Assembly (NCBI GenBank): GCA_006738865.1
Contig: AP019701.1
Location: forward strand, 248,001-312,000
Direction of reading: 5' to 3'
DNA: 64,000 bases
DNA from: Allostella sp. ATCC 35155
GTDB lineage: Bacteria > Pseudomonadota > Alphaproteobacteria > ATCC43930 > Allostellaceae
Below, piece after piece: positions 51,691 to 59,646 of this stretch; position 1 is the stretch's first letter, and every line of letters begins with the position of its first letter. The notes under the pieces are model-generated. The model saw nothing but the letters and a program-made list of their open reading frames with translations. It did no database searches and was not told the DNA's origin. The position numbers and the translations under genes are program-made.

Positions 51691-51770
51691 GTCCCTCGAC
51701 TTCGCTCGGGATGAGGGAAATTCATTAACCTGAACAAAGGCCCCCCTCATCCCGAGCGAAGTCGAGGGAC
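51691..51770. repeat. Long hairpin repeat element, copy 1 (downstream of tctA)
   Basis: A perfect 27-bp inverted repeat has arms at 51691-51717 and 51744-51770, beginning GTCCCTCGACTTCGCTCGGG, with a 26-bp loop. A near-identical element lies at 53394-53481. It is a dispersed palindromic element of the REP/MITE type, and could also act as a terminator between the convergent racemase and tctA genes. Confidence 0.92.
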
Positions 51771-51800
51771 CCACGGCTCAGCGCGGTGCCGCTGTCCCTG

Positions 51801-53309
51801 CTATGGCGATGACCGATCGTTGGCCCCGCGCCGGCGCAGCAGGGGGGCGAGGGCGCCGCCGGCGAGCACCAGGGCGACGAGGATCCAGATGCCGAGCGCG
51901 ATCGGCGATTCGACGAAGACGAGGAGGTCGCCGCCGCTCATGAAGAGGCCCTCGCGCAGGTGCTTCTCGATGAGCGGCCCCAGCACCAGCCCGATCACCA
52001 TGGGCGCGAGCTGGAAGTCGAGCTTGCGCAGGAGGTAGCCGACGACGCCGAGCAGGATCAGGCCGTAGACGTCGACCATGCTGTTGCCGACGCCGTAGGA
52101 GCCGATGACGGCGATCACCAGGATGATCGGCAGGAAGATGTGGCGCGGGACGCGCAGCATGCTGACCCACAGCCCGATCATCGGGATGTTGAGCACCAGC
52201 AGCGCGATGTTGCCGATATAGAGCGAGGCGATGACGCCCCAGAAGACGTCGGCGTTGCTCTGCATCAGCAGCGGGCCCGGCTGGATGCCGTGGACCATCA
52301 TCGCCGCCAGCATCAGCGCCGTCACCGAGCCGAAGGGGATGCCGAGCGCGAGCAGCGGCACCATCGAGGAGGTGGCGGCGGCGTTGTTCGCCGTCTCGGG
52401 GCCGGCGACGCCCTCGACGGCGCCGTGGCCGATCTCGTCGCGGTATTTCGAGACCGCCTTCTCCAGCCGGTAGGAGGCAAAGCTCGACATGGCCGCCGAC
52501 GGGCCGGGCAGCAGCCCGAAGAGGAAGCCGACCGCCGTGCCGCGGCCGAAGGACGGCGCCGACCGCCGCCATTCGGTCTTGGTCGGCAGCATCTCGCGCA
52601 GGCGCACCGGCACCGGCGGCGGCGCGGCACGGCGCGATTCGACCAGCGTCAGGATCTCCGCGATGCCGTAGAGGCCGACCACCGCGGCCACCAGCTCCAC
52701 CCCCTGGGCGAGTTCCAGATAGCCGAAGGTGAAGCGGTTCTGCGCCGTGATCGCCTCCTGCCCGACGGTGCTGAGCATCAGGCCGAGCGACATCGGGAAG
52801 ATGCCGGCGGCGAAGCTGCCGCCCGATATGCGCGACAGGATCAACAGGCCCCCGCCCGCCAGCGCCAGGAACTCGGCCGGCCCGAAGAGGATGCCGAGCT
52901 TGGCCAGCCACGGCGCGAACAACATCACCCCCACCACCGAGACGGTGCCGCCGACGAAGGAGCCGGCGGCGACCAGCGCCAGCACCGCGCCGGCCCGGCC
53001 CTTCTTCGTCAGCTGGTAGCCGTCGATGCAGGTCATGACCGAGGCGGATTCGCCCGGCATGTTGAGCAGGATCGCCGTCGTCGAGCCGCCATACATGGCG
53101 CCGTAATAGATGCCGGCCATCATGATGAGGCCGGTCACCGGCTCGAACGCGTAGGAGAGCGGCAGGATCATCGCCACGCCCGCGACGGGCCCCAGGCCCG
53201 GCAGGACGCCGATCATCGTGCCGACGAGCGCCCCCAGCAGCGCCGCCGCCAGGTTCTGGAAGCTGAGCGCGACCCCGAAGCCGTAGAGCAGGCCCTCGAT
53301 CGGATCCAT
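51801..53309 (-). CDS. tctA: Tripartite tricarboxylate transporter permease TctA
   Basis: The 502-residue protein is a stand-alone TctA with the two-fold repeat: GVLPGLGPVAGVAMILPLSYAFEPVTG near residues 34-60, NMPGESASVMTCIDGY, and LPGPSAAMSSFASYRLEKAVSKYRDEIGHGAVEGVAGPETANNAA in the second half. It is the large membrane subunit of the tctC-SDR-tctB-tctA operon. A hairpin repeat and a 208-bp gap separate it from tctB, so it may rely on read-through or its own promoter. The start at 53309 is at the conserved MDPIEGLLYGF. Confidence 0.94.
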   Translation of the reverse strand: MDPIEGLLYGFGVALSFQNLAAALLGALVGTMIGVLPGLGPVAGVAMILPLSYAFEPVTGLIMMAGIYYGAMYGGSTTAILLNMPGESASVMTCIDGYQLTKKGRAGAVLALVAAGSFVGGTVSVVGVMLFAPWLAKLGILFGPAEFLALAGGGLLILSRISGGSFAAGIFPMSLGLMLSTVGQEAITAQNRFTFGYLELAQGVELVAAVVGLYGIAEILTLVESRRAAPPPVPVRLREMLPTKTEWRRSAPSFGRGTAVGFLFGLLPGPSAAMSSFASYRLEKAVSKYRDEIGHGAVEGVAGPETANNAAATSSMVPLLALGIPFGSVTALMLAAMMVHGIQPGPLLMQSNADVFWGVIASLYIGNIALLVLNIPMIGLWVSMLRVPRHIFLPIILVIAVIGSYGVGNSMVDVYGLILLGVVGYLLRKLDFQLAPMVIGLVLGPLIEKHLREGLFMSGGDLLVFVESPIALGIWILVALVLAGGALAPLLRRRGANDRSSP

Positions 53310-53393
53310 GGCTATCCCTGCTGGGTGGGGGGCGGTTGGGGGCTGGTGGTGCCAGCGCCGGCGCACGATGGCTCATGGCGCGGGCGAGCGGTC

Positions 53394-53481
53394 GTGCGTC
53401 CCTCGACTTCGCTCGGGATGAGGGATGTCCTTGTTCTAACTAAGGAATGTTGCTCATCCCGAGCGCAGTCGAGGGACGCAC
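53394..53481. repeat. Long hairpin repeat element, copy 2 (between tctB and tctA)
   Basis: Arms of 29 bp at 53394-53422 and 53453-53481 are complementary except for one base (CTTCG against CTGCG in the shared core). The core matches copy 1 at 51691-51770. The loop is 30 bp. It splits the tct operon and could attenuate or process the transcript. Confidence 0.92.
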
Positions 53482-53517
53482 CAACCACAACCATAAGCGA
53501 AATCACCGAACGCCGGC

Positions 53518-54003
53518 CTAGAAGCCGAGGATGCCGCGCGGCATCTGGACCTGGAGCAGCCGGACGAAGACGAGCTGGGCGGTGACGGCGATCGCCGCCG
53601 CCTGGAGGGCGATCCAGGGCCAGGGCGTGCGCGACAGCAGGCGGATGACCAGCAGGCAGAAGAGGAAGCTGCCGACCAGCTGCCCGATCCAGGGCAGCAG
53701 CAGGACATAGCCGACGAGCAGCCCGAGCAGGGCCAGCACGCGGACGGCGTCCACGCCCGCCGGCATCGCGACCGCGTCCTCCGCCGGCATCCGCCACCCC
53801 TCCCACAGGACGGCGATGCTGGACAGCAGCACCAGGACGCCCACCACGACCGGGAACACGCCGGCACCCGGCTGGTCCATCGCGCCGAGCGGCAGCCGCG
53901 CGGCCAGCGCCAGATAGCCGGCGCTGAGCGCGGCGCCGATCGCGCCGGTCACGAGATAGCCGCCGCGCTTGCCCATCTGCCCCATCCTGCCGGGCCGCGT
54001 CAT
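53518..54003 (-). CDS. tctB: Tripartite tricarboxylate transporter small permease TctB
   Basis: The 161-residue protein has four hydrophobic segments and a TctB-type arrangement: a first segment followed by LPLGAMDQPGAGVFPVVVGVLVLLSSIAVLWEG, and a C-terminal VRLLQVQMPRGILGF. TctB is the small membrane subunit needed with TctA. It starts 1 bp after the SDR stop. Confidence 0.9.
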   Translation of the reverse strand: MTRPGRMGQMGKRGGYLVTGAIGAALSAGYLALAARLPLGAMDQPGAGVFPVVVGVLVLLSSIAVLWEGWRMPAEDAVAMPAGVDAVRVLALLGLLVGYVLLLPWIGQLVGSFLFCLLVIRLLSRTPWPWIALQAAAIAVTAQLVFVRLLQVQMPRGILGF

Positions 54004-54004
54004 C

Positions 54005-54775
54005 TCAGAACAGGAACTCGCCGCCGTTGAGGTGGAGGAGCTGGCCGGTCACGTACTCGCCCCCGCAGGCGAGGTAGAGGCAGGCCTCGCCCACATCCTC
54101 CGCGGTGCCGAGCCGGCGCAGCGGCGTCGCCTTCACCGCCTCCGCCCAGGCCTCGCGATAGCCCGGATAGTTCTTCTCGTCGCGGGTCGTGTCCATCTTG
54201 CCGGGCGCGATGGTGTTGGCGGTGATGCCGAACTCGCCGAACTCGATCGCGATCGCCTTGGCCAGCGAGTGCAGCCCCGCCTTGCAGGTGACGTTGTGGG
54301 CGCGGTGGCTGATGGTGAAGAACCCGTCGCGGCCCGAGATGTGGACGATGCGGCCCCATTTCCGCTTCTTCATCTCCGGCAGGACGGCGCGGGCGAGGTA
54401 GAAGGCCGAGCTGAGGTTGGTCTCGATCACCCGCCGCCAGTCCTCGACCGAGATCTCGAGGAAGGCCTGGCGCGGGCGCAGGCCGACATTGGCGACCGCG
54501 ATGTCGGCCGAGCCGAAGGCGGCCACCGTCTCGGCCACCAGCCGCTCGCACTCCTCGGGCTGCGAGACGTCGGCCATCACGGCCAGCGCCTCGACGCCGA
54601 GCGCGCGCGCCTCCTCGGCGACCCGCTCGACGGCGTCGCGGTCGCGGTGGCCGTTGACGACGACGTTGGCGCCGGCCCCGGCGAAGGCGAGGATCATCCC
54701 CCGGCCGAGGTTGCGGCCCGAGCCGGTGACGATGGCGGCCCGGCCCGCCAGGGGCTTCGAGGTGTCGGCGCTCAT
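54005..54775 (-). CDS. SDR-like protein with the catalytic Tyr replaced
   Basis: The 256-residue SDR has the cofactor motif VTGSGRNLGRGMI, the V-A-N-V-G-L variant of NNAG, Ser in VHISGRDGFF and Lys in NVTCKAGLHSLAKAIAIEFG. The usual Tyr of YxxxK is Asn (N-V-T-C-K), read directly from the codon AAC. It may use another residue, bind without catalysis, or belong to a non-classical branch. It lies between tctC and tctB in the operon, with a 1-base overlap with tctC. Confidence 0.87.
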   Translation of the reverse strand: MSADTSKPLAGRAAIVTGSGRNLGRGMILAFAGAGANVVVNGHRDRDAVERVAEEARALGVEALAVMADVSQPEECERLVAETVAAFGSADIAVANVGLRPRQAFLEISVEDWRRVIETNLSSAFYLARAVLPEMKKRKWGRIVHISGRDGFFTISHRAHNVTCKAGLHSLAKAIAIEFGEFGITANTIAPGKMDTTRDEKNYPGYREAWAEAVKATPLRRLGTAEDVGEACLYLACGGEYVTGQLLHLNGGEFLF

Positions 54776-55746
54776 CACTTCTGCTCCAGGAACTTCAGCA
54801 GCTCGGTGAACATGGCGTGGTCGCGCTCGAACTCGGCCCGGATCTCCTCGGGCGTCATGTTCTCGACCGAATAGCCCTTGTCGGCGGCGAACTTGCGGTA
54901 CTCGGCGCTGGCGATGACCTTGCGCGAGGCGGCGGTCAGCTTGTCCAGCGCCTCCTTGGGGATGCCGGCCGGCGCGATGGCATAGTAGGTCGGGCCCAGC
55001 GTCGCGTCGTACCCGGCGTCGCCCACCGGCGTCGCGTTGGGGAAGAGGTCGTAGCGGCCCTTCTGGAAGACGGCCAGCACGCGCACCGAGCCCGCCTTCT
55101 CGTGGCCGACGGTGCTGGCGCCGGTGCCGACATAGGCCTCGACCCGTCCGCCCAGCAGGGCGACCATCGCCTCGCCGCCGCCGCCCGTGAAGGGGATCGT
55201 CCGCACCTTGATGCCGGCCGCCTTGTTCAGCTGCTGCATCGTCAAGTCGTTGGTCGCCCGGATGCCCGAGACGGACGCGCGCAGCTTGTTCGGCTGCTTC
55301 TTCGCGTCGTCGATGAATTCCTGCAGCGTCTTCCACGGCGCGTCCGCCTTGACGACCAGGACGTAGGGCAGGCTGACCAGCTTGGCGATCGGCTGGTAGT
55401 CGGCGGGCGACTTGTAGACCAGGTCCTTGTTGGTCATCGGCGCGAAGACCAGCGTCGTGTTCGGGCCGAGCCCGATCGTGTAGCCGTCGGGCGCGGCGGT
55501 CACGATGGCGCTGGTGCCGAGCGTGCCGGCGGCGCCCGGCTTGTTCTGGACGATGATGTTGCGCCCCAGTTCCTTCTCCATCTGGGAGGCGTACTGGCGC
55601 GAGATCGGGTCGGTCGAGCCGCCCGAGCCATAGGGCACGATGAAGGTCAGGTCGCGCGACGGATAGTCCTGCGCGGCGGCGGCGCCCGCGCTCGTGGCCA
55701 GCGTGAGGCCGACGAGGGTGCGCACCAGGGTCTTGCCCAGCTTCAT
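54775..55746 (-). CDS. tctC: TctC/Bug-type solute-binding protein
   Basis: The 323-residue protein has a signal peptide (MKLGKTLVRTLVGLTLATSAGAAAA), DLTFIVPYGSGGSTDPISRQYASQMEKELGRNIIVQNKPGAAGTLGTSAIV and APDGYTIGLGPNTTLVFAP, standard TctC features, and a normal length. It is the first gene of the tctC-SDR-tctB-tctA operon. A LacI-family-like operator lies 40 bp upstream. The ligand is unknown; the operon is divergent from hyuA, so a hydantoin- or pyroglutamate-type acid is a guess from context. Confidence 0.92.
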   Translation of the reverse strand: MKLGKTLVRTLVGLTLATSAGAAAAQDYPSRDLTFIVPYGSGGSTDPISRQYASQMEKELGRNIIVQNKPGAAGTLGTSAIVTAAPDGYTIGLGPNTTLVFAPMTNKDLVYKSPADYQPIAKLVSLPYVLVVKADAPWKTLQEFIDDAKKQPNKLRASVSGIRATNDLTMQQLNKAAGIKVRTIPFTGGGGEAMVALLGGRVEAYVGTGASTVGHEKAGSVRVLAVFQKGRYDLFPNATPVGDAGYDATLGPTYYAIAPAGIPKEALDKLTAASRKVIASAEYRKFAADKGYSVENMTPEEIRAEFERDHAMFTELLKFLEQK

Positions 55747-56087
55747 GGTCGGGTTCCTCTCCTTCTTTCGCGTTCTTGGCGACGCTGAAAGCGCTTACAG
55801 CAGGGTCGTTCGATAGCGTTCGGCGGTCTGCCCTCGGCGCTGGGTCGCCCTGTGACGGACGGGGTGGGTCGGGAAATCGCGACCGCTCGACCGGCGCGAC
55901 GTCGGATAATGCAAACTACCTGCAAACGATGCCCCTATCAAGCGGCCCCCGATCGCGCGATCGGGGCGCCCCGCCGGCTTGCGCGCGCCCCGGCCGCCGC
56001 TAGACTGCCGCCCCACACTCCAATGCCGGCCGCCCCTCCTGGTTGGGGGCAACGGGGCCGGCGTCCGGCGGCGAACGCGAAGGAAAC
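55747..56087. promoter_or_regulatory. Divergent control region between tctC and hyuA (341 bp)
   Basis: No gene is seen. The region contains a LacI-type palindrome (55786-55799), a direct repeat TGCAAAC at 55910-55916 and 55921-55927 (11-bp period), and a perfect 20-bp palindrome CCCCGATCGCGCGATCGGGG at 55947-55966. These suggest shared regulation of the transport operon and hyuA. Confidence 0.55.
55786..55799. promoter_or_regulatory. LacI/CcpA-type palindromic operator
   Basis: TGAAAGCGCTTACA fits the cre-like consensus TGWAANCGNTNWCA at every position and has the central CG of LacI-family sites. In an alphaproteobacterium it would be bound by a LacI/GalR-type repressor rather than CcpA. It lies 40 bp before the tctC start. 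No such regulator is encoded in the window. Confidence 0.6.
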
Positions 56088-58187
56088 ATGGCAGACACGC
56101 TCTCGAAGGGGCCGCGGCTGGCGGTCGACATCGGCGGAACCTTCACCGACATCGTGCTGGAGGCGGCCGGCCGCCGCTGGACCCGCAAGGTGCTGACGAC
56201 CCCGACGGCACCCGAGCTCGGCGTCATGGATGGCATCGCCGTCACCATCGCCGACGCCGGCCTGGCGCTGGCCGACATCGAGATGCTGGTCCACGGCACG
56301 ACGCTCGCGACCAACGCCATCATCGAGCGCAAGGGCGCCGTCACCGCGCTCATCGCGACCGAGGGCTTCCGCGACACCATCGATATCGCCTACGAGAGCC
56401 GGTACGACCAGTACGACATCTTCATCGAGAAGCCGCCCGCGCTCGTCCCGCGCTGGCGCCGCTTCACCGTGCCCGAGCGGGTGGACGTGAAGGGCCGGGT
56501 GCGCCTCGCCCTCGATACCGCCGCCGTCGAGGCGCTGGTGCCCGCCATCCGCGAGGCGGGGATCGAGAGCCTCGCCGTCGCCCTCATGCACTCCTATGCC
56601 GAGCCCGCCCATGAGGAGGCGATCCGCGACGTGCTGGCCCGCCACCTGCCGGACGTCTGGGTCACCCTCTCGTCGGAGGTCTGCCCCGAGATCCGGGAGT
56701 ATGAGCGCACCTCGACCGCCATCGCCAACGCCTACGTCCAGCCGCTGATGGCCGGATATCTCGCCCGGCTGGAGACGGCGCTGAAGGAGGGCGGCTTCGG
56801 CGGCAGCGTCTATCTCATGACCTCGGGCGGCGGCCTCACCACCATTGCGACCGCCCGGCGCTTTCCCATCCGCCTCGTCGAATCCGGCCCCGCCGGCGGC
56901 GCCATCCTCGCCTCCCACATCGCGGCGGCGGCGGGGGAGGAGAAGGTGCTGTCCTACGACATGGGCGGCACCACGGCGAAGATCTGCCTCATCGAGAATT
57001 ATCGCCCGGCCAGCGCGCGGGCCTTCGAGGTCGACCGCGCCGCCCGCTTCCTCAAGGGCAGCGGCCTGCCGCTCCGCATCCCCGTCATCGAGATGGTGGA
57101 GATCGGGGCCGGCGGCGGCTCGATCGCGCGCGTCGACGCCCTGAAGCGCATCACCGTCGGCCCGGATTCGGCCGGCTCCGAGCCGGGCCCCGCCTGCTAT
57201 GGCCGCGGCGGCGAGAAGCCGACCGTGACCGACGCCGACGTCGTGCTCGGCAAGATCGACCCCGCGCGCTTTGCCGGCGGCAAGATCCCCCTCTATCCCG
57301 ACCGCTCGGCCGCCGCGCTCGAGGCCGGCGTGGGCGAGGCGCTGGGCCTCGGGCCCGAGATGGCGGCCCTCGGCGTCGCCGAGATCGTCGACGAGAACAT
57401 GGCCAACGCCGCCCGCGTCCACGCCGTCGAACGGGGGGAGGCGGCGGACGCCCACACCCTCGTCGCCTTCGGGGGTGCGGCCCCGCTGCACGCCGCGCGG
57501 CTGGCGGAAAAGCTCGGCATCGACCGGGTGATCGTGCCGGTCAATGCCGGCGTCGGCTCGGCCGTCGGCTTCCTCCTGGCCCCCATCGCCTACGAGGTGG
57601 TGCGCAGCCGCTACATGCGGCTCGACGCGTTCGACGCGGGCCTCGCCAACCAGCTCCTCGACACCATGACGGCCGAGGCCGAGGCGGTGGTCGCCGCCGG
57701 CGCCGCCGGCCGCCCGCTCACCCGCACCCGCTATGCCTTCATGCGCTATGTCGGCCAGGGGCACGAGATCGTCGTCCCACTGCCGGACCGCCCGCTGGCC
57801 GAGGCCGACCGCACCGCCCTCCAGGCCGCCTACGACGCCGAATACCGCACCCTCTTCGCCCGCGTCGTGCCGACCGCAGCGGTGGAGGTGCTGAGCTGGG
57901 GCGTGGTGGTCTCGACCGAGGCCCCGCTGCCGGCGGTGGTGCCGGAGACGGCGGAGCGCAGCCAGGCGAAGGAGGCCGCGCGCATCGACGTGTTCGACGC
58001 GGAGACGGGGGAACGGGCGGAGATTCCGCTATATTGGCGGGCGGACCTGGCGGTGGGAGCCAGTCTGTCAGGGCCGGCGGTGATCGCGGAGGATGAGACT
58101 TCGACGTACGTGCCGGCGCGGTTCGGGGCTCGGGTGGCGGCTACCGGGAGCATTGTGTTGGAGAAGCTGAGCAGACGCCCGATTTGA
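56088..58187 (+). CDS. hyuA: Hydantoinase/oxoprolinase family protein, subunit A
   Basis: The 699-residue protein has the HyuA actin-like fold: RLAVDIGGTFTDIVLEAAGRR (phosphate loop 1), VHGTTLATNAIIERKGAVTALIATEGFRDTIDIAYESRYDQYDI, SYDMGGTTAKICLIEN (phosphate 2) and GPDSAGSEPGPACYGRGG, with FGGAAPLHAARLAEKLGID. With HyuB it performs ATP-dependent opening of hydantoins, 5-oxoproline or a related cyclic amide, or acetone-type carboxylation. AAGGA precedes the ATG. Its partner hyuB is separated by a 3.9-kb low-GC insertion. Confidence 0.94.
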   Translation: MADTLSKGPRLAVDIGGTFTDIVLEAAGRRWTRKVLTTPTAPELGVMDGIAVTIADAGLALADIEMLVHGTTLATNAIIERKGAVTALIATEGFRDTIDIAYESRYDQYDIFIEKPPALVPRWRRFTVPERVDVKGRVRLALDTAAVEALVPAIREAGIESLAVALMHSYAEPAHEEAIRDVLARHLPDVWVTLSSEVCPEIREYERTSTAIANAYVQPLMAGYLARLETALKEGGFGGSVYLMTSGGGLTTIATARRFPIRLVESGPAGGAILASHIAAAAGEEKVLSYDMGGTTAKICLIENYRPASARAFEVDRAARFLKGSGLPLRIPVIEMVEIGAGGGSIARVDALKRITVGPDSAGSEPGPACYGRGGEKPTVTDADVVLGKIDPARFAGGKIPLYPDRSAAALEAGVGEALGLGPEMAALGVAEIVDENMANAARVHAVERGEAADAHTLVAFGGAAPLHAARLAEKLGIDRVIVPVNAGVGSAVGFLLAPIAYEVVRSRYMRLDAFDAGLANQLLDTMTAEAEAVVAAGAAGRPLTRTRYAFMRYVGQGHEIVVPLPDRPLAEADRTALQAAYDAEYRTLFARVVPTAAVEVLSWGVVVSTEAPLPAVVPETAERSQAKEAARIDVFDAETGERAEIPLYWRADLAVGASLSGPAVIAEDETSTYVPARFGARVAATGSIVLEKLSRRPI

Positions 58188-58446
58188 GATTGTATTATGG
58201 GTGCCTGCATGTACGCTCAGGCAAGCGACGACTAGCCATCGGCCTGTTCGCGACACGGCGGCATATCGCTTGAGGCGTCTCCTTAGGATCATGGCGAAAG
58301 CCAGGAACTCAACAGTCCATCAGGCGAGCAATAAAAGGACCACGGAATGGTTGGGAATGGATAATTGGCATCCGTGACACATTTGCAGAGTCAACCACAT
58401 ATTATCAGTCTGTCGGTTCGATCGCTTCCAGGGCGAGGCACGAATT
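58188..58446. other. Left flank of the low-GC insertion, no gene seen
   Basis: The 259-bp stretch between hyuA and the GHKL gene drops in GC content. A TATTAT -10-like hexamer lies at 58400-58405 but without a clear -35. No terminal inverted repeat, tRNA or integrase remnant was found. Confidence 0.5.
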
Positions 58447-59646
58447 GTGGGGGGCGTAGTGCTCAGAATTGAGCGCGAATTCTCGCTTGACGATTTTGAG
58501 CGATCGCTTGATGTCGTGAACAGGGGCGAGTTCGTACTTCAGTTGCCCCATGTGATCAAGACTAACGCTGTCGGCGCGGAAGTTGCGCTTTTGCAGCTGA
58601 TAATCAGCTGGGCGCGAAAAGACCCAGAGCAGGCACTTCTGCGCCTGTACAGCAAAACTGACGATGGTGAGCGGCAGGCTGCATTTGCGCAGACCCCGTT
58701 TGGATTGGCGGCCTTAGTAATGGCTCGTCGCGTTCAGTCCGTATCGGGTGACAATATTGACCGATATAAAATACTGCTAATGGCGCGTAGCTATGTTGTG
58801 GCGATGGCCGAGCGTCCGTTATCGGTCTTGCGAGAGTATAACAAATCAACACTAGCCTTTTTATGTATTGATAATGCGAGAGAGTATCGTCGACCTGCGC
58901 GATTCTATATTCCTGGAACGGACAAGGTGCGACAAAGGTCCGACTTTACAAGTCTAATTCGTTCGTGTGCTGCGCTATTGCCCGCCAGCCGCAGAATAAT
59001 GCGTCATGATATATTCGATTCGGCTGGAAGCCTATTATACGAAGCTTTTCAAAACACACATGATCATGCACAGACGGATGAAATAGGAAATGTCCTTCGT
59101 CATTCAGTTCGTGGTTTACTTTTGAACTTCCAGTATGTCCGGATTGATGGTCTTGTTCAAGCGGCGGGCGACAGTGCTCCGCTCCAAACCTACTATCGAG
59201 AATGGCAGCCTGACATTGACACCGCACGCCACGCTCAGTTTCTTGAGATCGCTGTCTTCGATAGCGGTCCTGGCATGGCGCGCCGATGGCTGGCGACGCA
59301 GACTGAGCTTGCTGCCCGATTGCCTAGAGGTGGTTATCTCGACGAAGAATATCGGGCCGTAACCCAGTGCCTTCACAAAGGGTCGACTACCAAGTCGGGT
59401 AGTACAAGTGGCAATGGACTCTTTCGTATCATGCATGTGATAAAACGAATGGGTGGGGTGATTCGCATCCGAACAGGTAGCCTCTCATTGGTAAAGGCGT
59501 TTTCTGGGACTTCTGCGCCCCTGACGGATGATGACCTTGATCTGGAAGATCTTAGAAACGGTATCGCTAGAATTGAAAAGAGGGCTTGGTCCGAAGGTAC
59601 GGCGATCTCTGTGCTGCTACCAATTAACCGGGCGGTAGAGCATTGA
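58447..59646 (+). CDS. GHKL-type ATPase domain protein of unknown function
   Basis: The protein has up to 399 residues; GTG 58447 or GTG 58459 (after a GGGGGG run) may be used, and there is no ATG nearby. Its C-terminal half is a GHKL (HSP90/histidine kinase) ATP site: N-box LLYEAFQNTHDHA (Glu199, Asn203), G1 VFDSGPGMA (Asp272), and G2 loop KGSTTKSGSTSGNGLFRI (311-328). There is no HisKA or H-box phospho-acceptor and no receiver, so it is not a classical kinase. The N-terminal half (1-185) is not recognisable. It is translationally coupled to the next gene (TTGA overlap), and codon use is much less GC-biased than that of neighbours. Confidence 0.8.
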   Translation: MGGVVLRIEREFSLDDFERSLDVVNRGEFVLQLPHVIKTNAVGAEVALLQLIISWARKDPEQALLRLYSKTDDGERQAAFAQTPFGLAALVMARRVQSVSGDNIDRYKILLMARSYVVAMAERPLSVLREYNKSTLAFLCIDNAREYRRPARFYIPGTDKVRQRSDFTSLIRSCAALLPASRRIMRHDIFDSAGSLLYEAFQNTHDHAQTDEIGNVLRHSVRGLLLNFQYVRIDGLVQAAGDSAPLQTYYREWQPDIDTARHAQFLEIAVFDSGPGMARRWLATQTELAARLPRGGYLDEEYRAVTQCLHKGSTTKSGSTSGNGLFRIMHVIKRMGGVIRIRTGSLSLVKAFSGTSAPLTDDDLDLEDLRNGIARIEKRAWSEGTAISVLLPINRAVEH

